Of a stretch of DNA of 64,000 bases, positions 54,771 to 64,000 are shown piece by piece. The DNA is from Lucifuga dentata. Lineage: Eukaryota; Chordata; Actinopteri; Ophidiiformes; Bythitidae. Numbering within the stretch: the stretch's first letter is position 1; each line of letters begins with the position of its first letter. Location: the NCBI GenBank assembly GCA_014773175.1, contig VXCM01002865.1, positions 1-64,000 on the forward strand, read 5' to 3'. The position numbers and the translations under genes were made by a program. The notes under the pieces are model-generated. The model saw nothing but the letters and a program-made list of their open reading frames with translations. It did not search any database and was not told where the DNA came from.

Positions 54771-56639
54771 AAGGAGTCTAATTATGGATTTGGCGGCACG
54801 CTCTGTAGTAATAAGTCAATGTTAGCATCAGCCTGCGATGTGGTGCTAAAGCAGTACGACACATAGCATAGACTAGCCCTGCAGAATCGATGCAGTCCTC
54901 CATGTGTTATTATTATTACTGTAAGTATTATTTTAGCTGAGAGGAGAATCATAATGCAGGACATATTGAAAGCATTTGGTGGCTGGCTGGCATAAATTGT
55001 GTTGATGAAGTTAGAGGAGATTATTGTCACATTGAGGCTCTGGTGATCATTAGTCTTGCGATGGAGCTTATTGGGTCTCCGTAGTGGAGTTTGTCAGCTG
55101 TTCTCCTGATGTTCAGGCTGCAGTGCCTTCTTCCAGCATGGCCTCCTTTTGAAGCCTCAACCCATACAACACATAATGTAACTAAACACCTCAAACCACA
55201 CATTACACAACACAATACCTCTAATCATCTCATGCAGTACACAGTGCAATCTTCAACCCATGCAACACAACATCATCTCTCATGTTTTCTACAGTGTGAA
55301 GGAGACCATGAGGCATCGTAGACTGAACCAATTAAGCAGTGACACCGCCTTCCATCTATGCAAACCATATAAAAGGCTGAATTATAATATCAAAGGGATG
55401 GTTTCCATCTTGCAGCCTTGTGTCCTGTTCTTCACTTGTTGGCTGTTCTGTGCCACAGGTCATGACAGGTGACAGAGCTGTGCTAACAGCCACCCACACA
55501 CTTCACCCGGCATCCAGCCTTCCACCCACACACTCTTGCAACTGAGCGGTCATAATATACTGACACATGCTCGTGCAATGCAGACCTGTCATAAGTACGC
55601 TGTGATGCATGAGCTGTCACTGCTGCCTGGTTGGTGGTGAATTTAACCCATTTAATCCCACTGATGGCAAGTGTGACCTCGATTTTGTGTTGAGTTTGTA
55701 AAATTTTTAAGGAGTTGTTGATGGAGTTGTTGTTGATGTTGATGTGTTTGTGAAGTATTCTGTGTTATGTAATTTTTGAGATATCCTGCTAAGTAACAGA
55801 CACTAACAAGCAATTCTAACTGAACAAGTTTGATCCATATTGTTTCCCATCAGTTACAGTTATGAGAAAGAGTAAAACATATAGATTTTAAATAACTTCT
55901 CCCAAAAAATACAGTAAAGACAAACATAGTAACATTCACATACTCACATTAGAGGGGAGGCTTGGCATCTATGTGTTATTTCAGGGCAAGGGTGTTTGCT
56001 CAGACAGGCATCTAGTTTTTGGATTATTTACACAGCACCTCTGCTTTACTGGACAATATACAGTGGAGTCCTGTAGAAAAGAATGAGGACACAGTAAGTC
56101 ACAAAGACCATTGGCTATAAGTTGGTCACGCCACTTCACGTGTGCATGATATACACTTTAGCTTTAAAAGCAGACATTTTGATTTTGAGACATTTTGAGA
56201 GTGAAACGATGCATTGTGCACATTATCAGAAGGAAGACAGTAACCCTAAAAGTGAATTTGTGATAGCCGCTGCGGTAATAATGGTGGCCCCACTGACCTC
56301 CCCATGACAGAGTGCAGCAATGTCACCTCTGATCAGTGGTGTTACAGTCCACTGCCAGATCGTCCTTTCACTTCCTATTAGTTTCCTCACACTGAAAGTC
56401 TGTGTGCAGTGGCAAGGGCCATAAGTCCTTTGACAGTGACCTTGAACATATATGTGTGTGTTCATTCATGTGCAACAACTACCTGTGTGTTTGTGTGCTT
56501 TTGTATGTGTGTGATATCTCTTCCTCTCCCCTCCTCTCCTTCCTCGTCAAGGCCATTGGTGATCAGTGGAGGTTAAAAGTTACAAATCACCCCTCCTCCC
56601 TTCGCCCTCCAACCCACCTCCTCTTCTTCCCTTTCTCCT

Positions 56640-56870
56640 CCCCACCTGTCCTCACACTCGCCCAGCGAAGGCCTCTGGGGGCCTGGGTCTTATTCGTATT
56701 TGGGGCCATGGCTCCTGTTGAGGGTCTGCAGGGGATCAGAGGCAGTGGAGGGCAATTACTCCTCAGCTTTAATTGGCATTATCATTTTAGCGGGCTGACA
56801 GAGATGGATCACCCAGCAGGACCCCGCTACTGTCGGTGTAGGAGCAGGGGGATGGAGGGAGAGGGAGAAG
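56640..56870. promoter_or_regulatory. Candidate conserved non-coding element
   Basis: A complex segment includes GGGGCCATGGCTCCTGTTG, GGGCAATTACTCCTCAGC, TTTAATTGGCATTATCATTT and AGCGGGCTGACAG. It carries TAAT-type cores and no simple repeats. Its plus-strand open frame shows no family resemblance and is purine-rich beyond 56,840. Confidence 0.4.
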
Positions 56871-57859
56871 GTGTTGTCCTGGTAGGCAAGAGAGAAGAAA
56901 ATGTAGGTGGAAGAGAGATGCACAAAATGAAGGGCAGAAGGGAGGAAATAAATCTGATAGCAGCTACTAACATCGGCTGAACAACTTGAACAAATAACCC
57001 CCATTACACAAGAAAGGTGTGTATAGGAATTGTGTGGGCCAGTACCTCTCTGGATCTGGGTGCATGTGCTAGTCTTCATAAATGTGTGTATGGCTGGTTT
57101 ACTGCTTATGTGTGTGTGTGTTTGTGTGTGTGCAGGGAGAAAGGGCGGCAAGGGGAAGGAAGTGTATTAGTGTAACCCAGTGTGAAGCCTGGCTAGGGCC
57201 TAACGAGTAGCATGGCTGTGGTTCCATAACTCAGGACCTGTAAAACTGTCACTGGAATTAAGAGGCACCCATTATAGGTGCCCATACATGTGCTTCAATG
57301 CAAAATACCAGTCTTCCCTGGGGCCCGGAGCATGAGATAATTTTAGCTACTTAGTGAATCATCTTCAAATCCAGAGCCAAGCTTTTTCTGTGCTGTGGTA
57401 ACAACGTCCTCAGTATGTACGCATTTTTATGTTCTATTCAGCAGCATCATCTGCGCTTTTTGATGAAGGTGCTGGTTCAAACTGATTTTCTGTTCTCAAG
57501 GATTCACAGATCGCAGAATACTCCAAGAGTCTGAACCCCAGAAGATGCCACAAAAGCAGTGATGGATTGATAAAAAATTATTATGAAGCTGTCCAACCTG
57601 AGTTATTGTTTTGTCTGTTGATAATCCCTTATTTGTATCTTCATTCCATCCAACAAAACCTGTCAGTCCGACTAAAAAAGCGAGGGATGGTTGATGGAAG
57701 ATGATGAAGTGAGTGGAAGGGGGAATGTGGGGCCTCACTTCCCGCCTCTTTTAGGGAGAGAACATACTTGAAGGGAAAGCTGTACATTCTCCCTCTGTCT
57801 CCCTCTCCCTGATATGAAAAATGAAAACTATAAGGGAGACAATAATAAAAATAGCAGTA

Positions 57860-58080
57860 TGAGTGGACAGGCCAGAGCAGTCCATTACTCACAGCTGCTT
57901 TGGGCTGCGTGGTAAAAATGTGCTGCTTGCTGCAAAAGCATGCATCACCGCCGGCCCAAAACAAATGGGCTGTCTCCAATGTATTTACCTCCAGTTGTTC
58001 AAGCATTTGTAGGGAGAGCTACGGCCTGTCCACACAACTCACGCCTGTCCATCTGAAGGACAACAGAGGGTTATTGAGGG
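57860..58080. promoter_or_regulatory. Candidate conserved non-coding element
   Basis: A repeat-free block includes GGGCTGCGTGGTAAAAATGT, AAGCATGCATCACCGCCGGC, CAAATGGGCTGTCTCC and TGTTCAAGCATTTGTAGGG. CpGs are kept and both strands have short open frames, neither recognisable. It may be a deep enhancer. Confidence 0.4.
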
Positions 58081-58395
58081 ACATGATGAGAGAGATGTTA
58101 GAAGCAGTGGATGACAGCAGGAAAATAAGGATGGAGATGCAGAGAATATAAGCAATGCTGGTGGTTGGATTTCAATAGAGAATAAATGGATATGCGCAGC
58201 TGCTCAGCTATAATGCCATGTAATCTCACACTTCTTAAGTCTTGAGTGCTTCCTTAAATATCTTGAATTGGTTGGTTAAAATTTGACCTGTAAAACTTTT
58301 TATTATGAAATATGTATCACACTTTTACAGGATTGTAAATATATTCTTTGATATAGTAGGAATTAAGGCTTAAAATTTGGTTCTCTGCATTTAAC

Positions 58396-58864
58396 CAGCG
58401 ATGGAAGAAGCACCCCAATCCTTTATTCGAGTAAAACTAATAACACATAAGTGAAGAAAATAATCAAGTAAAAGTCATGTTTTCAAAGTTATAATTAAGC
58501 AAAAGTAAACTATTATTAGCAATTTCCCTGCTTTCAAATCATAAAAATTAAAAGAAGGCTGAGTCAGCTCACTGGTCATCTCAGTCATTCAGGTATCAAC
58601 AGAAATATTAGGGATTTGTCCCAGAAATTTCCTAAAACATTGACATTTTGGGAATAATATGTTATCTGGCATATGCTTTATCTTAGTCTTATCTCATGTT
58701 TTGAATGGAAAGTTTTTATGCCTCATTACAGCTGTGGTCAAGCAAAAAAAGTGCAATATTTCCCCTGTAATGTTGTGAAGTAGAAGTGTACAGTCTTCAA
58801 CAAACATAAAGTACAACAACCTACTGCTACATAAGTAAAAGTACTTGATTATCGTTCACCTCTG
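58396..58864. mobile_element. hAT-type non-autonomous element of a common fish family
   Basis: It begins CAGCGATGGAAGAAGCAC and carries TTCGAGTAAAACTAATAACA and CAAGTAAAAGTCATG. It ends TAAGTAAAAGTACTTGATTA and then TCACCTCTG. These motifs are characteristic of a highly abundant fish hAT MITE. The flanks CATTTAAC and CATTGGTT are 8 bp long with five matches, compatible with a decayed target duplication. Confidence 0.7.
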
Positions 58865-58960
58865 CATTGGTTCCTATTGGCAGGTTCATTGACCCGGGAA
58901 GACAAACAAAACCTCCTTCGAGGACATACACAGTGTACATGTATGTTAACGTATGTGAAT

Positions 58961-58976
58961 GAGAGAGAGAGAGAGN

Positions 58977-59019
<43 letters not shown>
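58961..59019. repeat. (GA)n microsatellite with N
   Basis: A GA run interrupted by a single N at 58,976. Its length is uncertain. Confidence 0.95.
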
Positions 59020-59022
<3 letters not shown>

Positions 59023-59229
59023 ACAAGTACCATTCTCACCATTACTGATCTATTTGTTTTCCTCTGAAGTCAATGACCTCCATGGTCAAAAGATAAAGAA
59101 AACAGCAGGGTGAAGGCTGGAGATGCTGGAAAGGGAGATGAGGAGAAAAGGGAGTGAAGTGTATAAACACGGCAGCAGAGACAGAAGGAGCAAGGGAGTG
59201 GAATTAAAATAAACCACTAATTTCAACTC

Positions 59230-59720
59230 ATTCAACTGTCATCATATTGACTGGAGTTTGTGAGTGTCGCTGGGAGGCTTTGACTACAGACCCTCTATGG
59301 TGGGTAATAATTTAATTCTTGGGTGTTTTAGGCAGTTATCTTTCTACCCGGGATCATTTGGGATTTAAAGGACGATCAGAACAATACCGGACCCCTGTGG
59401 AGCTCGAGGCTGGGCCTGGATTAGTTTGACAGTACAGCTTTACAGCTCAACATCTCCCATATCCTAGTGTGATACAGCTGTGCTTAATGACAGCGCCCCA
59501 CTCTAAACGGCCCTCCTGATTAAGATGACTCTCCACATCGCCCCTGTTTATCTCCAGTGCGGTCGTTAGCTGGGATGGGCCCGCTAATGATGAGTAGTTT
59601 ACAATATGGCACTCTGGCATAATCGGCCTCCTGTCATCATGTGGTGACAGAGAAGAACCCGCCCACAGTCCCAGCCTGTAGCTCTTTACATGCCGTCCAT
59701 CTGAAAGACAGCAGCTTTAG
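59230..59720. promoter_or_regulatory. Candidate conserved non-coding block
   Basis: A long repeat-free segment contains CCACTCTAAACGGCCCTCCT, GATTAAGATGACTC, GTGCGGTCGTTAGCTGGGAT, CCCGCTAATGATGAG and GCATAATCGGCCTCC. Retained CpGs and TAAT/ATTA cores alternate. There is no reading frame of note. Confidence 0.42.
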
Positions 59721-60739
59721 AGAGCATCACAGTGATAAACAGGAAGGAGTAAACATATTTTCTGTCATCATGATCAGTACTTAAGTACGTCAAATCTTGC
59801 TTGATGATCAGTACATCAAATAATATGCTGGAGGCAAAAAGGTAATCAGAGTGAAAAGCACCTTTATTGTCTCCATCACGTTACAGGGAAATTTGCGATT
59901 GAGATGTATGTAGCAACTGCGTTATTATTACTCTGCCAACATCAGCGCTGTAGGTAGGTCTGATGTGTATGGGTTTATGTGTGTTTGTAAAAGGGGATAA
60001 CCAATATAACATAACTAAAATGTAATAAAATGAATAAAGTTAAAGGAATAATGAAAAGGGAATTGCAGAGCATGGAAGCACATGAGGAGAAAAAGTGAGA
60101 AATGGAGGGGAGAGAAGGAGAGAGCTGGTTATTTAATTTATGTGGGCAGTGGGGGAGAGTGGCAGTGATACATGGGTTTGTTAGTCAATTGATAAAGGAG
60201 AGGAAATTTCTAAAAAACATTCATCACCACGAGATATGGCCACCATACATCACCTATTTGCAAACAACGAGGGCTAATATTTATCCCTGCGAGGGACAGA
60301 GTGACCCTCACACACACACACACATACACACACACACATGCAAAGTGTGACTTGCACAACTCACATGACCTAATTAAGCCAGGAGAATAGACTGTAATTG
60401 CAAAAAGAAAGCTGAATACTGAAAAAACAACAACAAAATGTCTCACACGTCTCATCCCTTTATTGTAAACGTGAATGCCTTTATGCTGTTGCGCGGGTAT
60501 TTATTTGTAGTACGGGTACATATGGCCCCATGTGTAAGCTTTTAGTGCTGCAGAGATTGTAGTAATGGAGTGTCTGGGAGAAGAGGCCCAGATAAAGAAA
60601 GTTAAGAAGAATCTGGTGGGCCTAGGTACTGACTTGCTATAGCCTACATGTCAGAAAGTGACAGTGGAGTGTGTACGTGTGTGTGTTTTTGCTTATGCAC
60701 ACACACACAAACACAAGCTTACTCCCTGTAATCTATGAG

Positions 60740-60955
60740 ATGTTGAATCCATCTGATACATTGCTGCAGGCGGTGTCTTTCATCTTTCCCTCTTTCCTCA
60801 TTCAATCTACTACATGTGGGGAGACTTTTAAATTGTCAAGGCTGAAATTTAATTATTTAATCCCCCGTGATCGATCATTATTTAAAACTCCTGATTCCCC
60901 TCTTTTATTGCCCCCTCCAAACCACCCATTAAGACACAGACAGCATTTTAAAAGG
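60740..60955. promoter_or_regulatory. Candidate conserved non-coding block
   Basis: An AT-rich but complex segment has AATTTAATTATTTAATCCCC, CGTGATCGATCATTATTTAA and CTTTTATTGCCCCC, rich in homeodomain-type cores. It runs into a G homopolymer with an N at 60,966. Confidence 0.35.
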
Positions 60956-61129
60956 GGGGGGGGGGNGGGGGGGGGGGGGTTCATGTTTCATTCACAAAAA
61001 ACTATAAACGCACTAGCCATTCCCCGACAACCAGTTTCAATTTAATTCAACAAACAAACAAATAAATAAATATGTGTAAATAAATATGGCAACTGTGTGG
61101 GTAGGGTGTTGGGTGTACGTGTGTATGTG

Positions 61130-61340
61130 CGAGCATGTGTGTAAGTTGGGGATGTATTGGGGGCGTCTTTGTTGCGACTCATAGCCCAGATGGATGACTT
61201 GTATGGAGGAGTGTATTTATTTTGCAGCGAGGCGACATCAGGAGATTTGTTATTCCCTGGCGTTGCCGAGTTTTTCACATTGCTCCACATCCCTGGGACC
61301 ATATTTCATCCCCACACCCCCAATCCCCAAACAGATTTAT
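61130..61340. promoter_or_regulatory. Candidate conserved non-coding block
   Basis: Complex sequence with kept CpGs: GGGGGCGTCTTTGTTGCGAC, TTTTGCAGCGAGGCGACATC, CCTGGCGTTGCCGAGTTTTT. It is open in three plus-strand frames, but none resembles a protein and no splice context is convincing. Confidence 0.38.
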
Positions 61341-61344
61341 TTAC

Positions 61345-62363
61345 AGGCTCTCTTCCTACATATACACCCCCCCTTCCAACACATGTACATGTACTGCTAC
61401 AGACACATACATACGCTTATGTGCATACATACACACTGTAAACAGCAGACGTGAGCTCTGAAGACCACAAACACGCCTTATCTGATATCAAATGTATGAA
61501 CGCACACAATACGCACACAACACACACACACATCTATCTTGTCTGTGCTGCTGTGCTTTCTGTGAGTTTCCAGTGAGAAGCATTCAACAATATTGCCATT
61601 TTACCATTCTGTTCAGGGCCACAGTCTCTTCATTATGAGGCTATAATTGCTCTCATATATTCCACAACCATGCAGGGACTCTTCTTCAACCTGGAAATAG
61701 ATGCAACAAATAAGGAAGCAATTGGGAGTAATCTGCATTATCCCAATGAATTAAATTACCATACAGATGCTAAAGAAACTGGACGAGAAACTTGAATAAA
61801 ATGCTCTCAAACTGAGTTCATTCACAATGGGTGGCTCTCTCTAAACTATTCCTAATGAACAACATGAGTGTGATAGTGTCCTTGATTCTATAGTGGAAAC
61901 TCCACCATTGCAGAAAGACTTGAACGCCAGTGGTTGGCTGTTTATTTTCAGGAAGTGATTCTGTTCATGATCTCTGAATTATGGCATTTAAATTTGTTGT
62001 TGTGATAATTTAATATGACTGTAGGAGATGCTGACACTTATATGCACACACATACAGTATACACACAAATGTATGTGTTGCAAAGGCGTTTCTTTCATCC
62101 TTACCTGAGGTCTTGCGAAACTAGTAGTAGCTGTCATGGGGCGGACAGTTTCCCTACAAAGAAAGAGAGGAACAGGAGAGAGAAAGACAGAAAGAAAGAG
62201 ATGGAAATGTAAGATTAAGAGAAATGACGAGAGTTAGAGCTGGAAAAAGGAAGGGTGCAAACAAAGAGTATAAGGCCCAATCGAAAACCATCCCTCACTC
62301 CTCTTCCAAGAGGAAACCCAGTGCTTCAGTCTCTTAATAAAGGGGGGGTGGGTGTGGAGAAAN

Positions 62364-62422
<59 letters not shown>

Positions 62423-62528
62423 GAAGGGAGGAGGATGTTAGGGGTTCCTCGGCTTTGGGTCTCTCCCTATCTGTGTGAGTAATGACTCAGACTGCCAGTG
62501 TGGTGATGTCGCCCCATCTATAACCATT

Positions 62529-62567
<39 letters not shown>

Positions 62568-63300
62568 GATTAATCAGACAGGAAACGGGGCAGGTGGACG
62601 GACATGGCGACCAGCTTGGTTCATCCATTCAGTCCTAAAAGAGACACACAGTAAACATACACAGAGTTTTAGCTTAAAGGAGACACTGACTGACCAGCAG
62701 CCTCAGTGACAGCTTCAGTAACAGTAATATTATACTCACACACACTTACACACACAAAGAGTTTTTTAACAGTGCACCCCATGTTGTACCAACACCAAAT
62801 AAAGGGAAAAGGTCCAAAGGTAAAACAGATCTCATGAGCATATAAAAATACCAACATACCTGATTGAATGCCTTAAGCTGAATCATTAGGAACATTTCTA
62901 ATAGCCTGGATCTCCTCTATCTTAAAGCTTGAACATCATATGTAACTTAATGTTTGCATGCAAATTTAGAGTGGAAAACACTGTGTGGGTTGAAGTGGGA
63001 AAGATCAAAGGATATGCATCATCTGCAATGACTGGTTCACTTTACAAACTGAAATTCAACTAATTTGCATACAGACTGTGTACATGTAGTTTCACTTCAG
63101 AGGATCACTCGTCTTGTGAATGTTTTAAAGTATGAAATCCATATAAATAAAAAATATATTAAATGATAAACTAAAAAAAAAAAACATGTTTGTGTGAGGT
63201 TATTTGTGCTCCAACATCAGTCAGTGAATAAAGCTACCATAAGATGAGGTGATGTAAGTGAACATGAGTCCTTCATAAAGAGCGCTTGTCCTGTGGCTTT
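61345..63300. other. Non-coding stretch with microsatellites
   Basis: No gene is recognised. It holds CA- and TG-rich tracts, including the long TG run at 62,364-62,420 next to an N (62,363) and a CA run at 62,533-62,566. The rest is unassigned. Confidence 0.5.
62364..62420. repeat. (TG)n microsatellite
   Basis: About 28 TG units immediately after a single N at 62,363. The true length is uncertain. Confidence 0.96.
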
Positions 63301-63440
63301 AGAGTAGGGGTGTGGTCCAGTGGTCAGGGAAATGGCTGGATGACCTGAACTCTGCTGAGTCATGTCCCAGGTGAGGGATAGAGCTGCTTCCACTGGGCTC
63401 CGGGACGTGCACTTAACCTGCAGTAATTACTGGAAACAAC
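63301..63440 (+). repeat. tRNA-derived SINE
   Basis: GTGTGGTCCAGTGGTCAGGG matches the head of a common fish SINE with a tRNA A-box (TGGTCCAGTGG). A decayed B-box is likely near GAGTCATGTCCC about 50 bp on. The body CCACTGGGCTCC and CACTTAACCTGCAGT matches the core of such elements. It is diverged and presumably inactive. Confidence 0.6.
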
Positions 63441-63664
63441 ACTGAGAACACAGCAACATAGAACTCCTGGAAGTGGCTGAAAGATTTCAAATTACTCTTT
63501 GTCTCCTGAGGCACAATGTGGGGAAGCCTGCCAGGGCCGTAATGTTTCTGTGAACCCTCATGTCGGCTGCTTAACCTGCCTTGGATTTATCAGTCGATGC
63601 TCAAACATTGTGCAAACTCAAATAACATATTTTTGACACCTGATAAACTAAAATGTAGATAATA

Positions 63665-63745
63665 TTTGCAGAGATTGAAAGTAACTAAGTACTCTTTGAG
63701 ATACTTGCATATTTCCATTTTGCGCTGCTTTCTACTTTGGTTTTA
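63665..63745 (+). mobile_element. hAT-family MITE fragment
   Basis: GAAAGTAACTAAGTACTCTT, then TTTCCATTTTGCGCTGCTTT, corresponds to an end region of the same abundant fish hAT MITE group as the element at 58,396-58,864. Only one end is recognisable. Confidence 0.55.
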
Positions 63746-64000
63746 GTTCAGTGACAAAGCAATTTGTATTGCAATCACAAGAGTTGTTTAAAAGGAAAAG
63801 AGGTCAGAGAATTTTCCTGAAAGTATGAAATAGAGATATAAGTTTATTCACACTCTCAGATGAAAAACCCTGCATCTCCAGCTTTGGGGATTTTCATTAT
63901 CGATGCATTAACAAGTATCAGATGAATGCATCTATAATTTAATATACTAAGAAGTACTTAATTAGAATTTTAAGGGCAGGGGATTTGCTTGTAATGCAGT

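Noticed and set aside
56402..56980. 192-codon plus-strand frame
   Set aside because: It is built from TG-rich, pyrimidine-rich and purine-rich tracts in turn, with no family resemblance. The complex middle part is listed as a candidate non-coding element instead.
31291..64000. A snai1 gene next to rnf114, expected from mammalian order
   Set aside because: No SNAG-type start, C2H2 zinc-finger linker motifs or suitable exons were recognised in any listed frame on either strand.

Overview
The window looks like nuclear DNA from a ray-finned (teleost) fish. The evidence is an AT-rich, intron-containing, microsatellite-dense sequence carrying fish-type repeats: a Tc1-like DD34E transposon, several hAT-type non-autonomous elements, an L2-clade LINE and a tRNA-type SINE. 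The two protein-coding genes have clear vertebrate orthologues. No bacterial, organellar or viral gene organisation is seen.

Layout. Positions 1-19,000 hold no recognisable gene, only AT-rich DNA, repeats, a Tc1-like transposon (14,451-15,993) and a striking pair of palindromes (12,107-12,198). spata2 lies on the minus strand: coding exons 20,697-22,180 and 22,683-23,033, a probable non-coding first exon near 24,545-24,660, and a probable 3' UTR running left towards 19,000. rnf114 lies head-to-head on the plus strand, with six coding exons between 25,340 and 30,546 that sum to 227 residues with all splice phases consistent. About 0.7 kb separates the probable spata2 first exon from the rnf114 start; it carries NRF1-, ETS- and CRE-like sites and is probably a shared bidirectional promoter. 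The introns of rnf114 have collected a hAT MITE with a perfect 8-bp target duplication, copies of another MITE family and an antisense LINE fragment. From about 31,300 to 64,000 no coding exon is recognised. This arm mixes microsatellites and old transposons with islands of complex, CpG-retaining, TAAT-rich sequence that look like conserved regulatory elements of a developmental-gene desert. One such element appears in two diverged copies about 785 bp apart.

How the genes relate. Both proteins act in ubiquitin signalling. From family knowledge, SPATA2 bridges the deubiquitinase CYLD to HOIP of the linear-ubiquitin ligase, and RNF114 is a RING E3 ligase with Di19-type zinc fingers and a ubiquitin-interacting tail. 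The head-to-head pair is also present in mammals, where SNAI1 follows RNF114; no snai1 coding sequence is recognised in the 33 kb to the right here.

Data quality. At three single-N positions the flanking sequence is duplicated (63, 75 and 67 bp). Two of these lie in spata2 exon 2 and each shifts the frame; counting one copy per junction gives an uninterrupted 564-residue reading frame. I read these as assembly artefacts rather than mutations.
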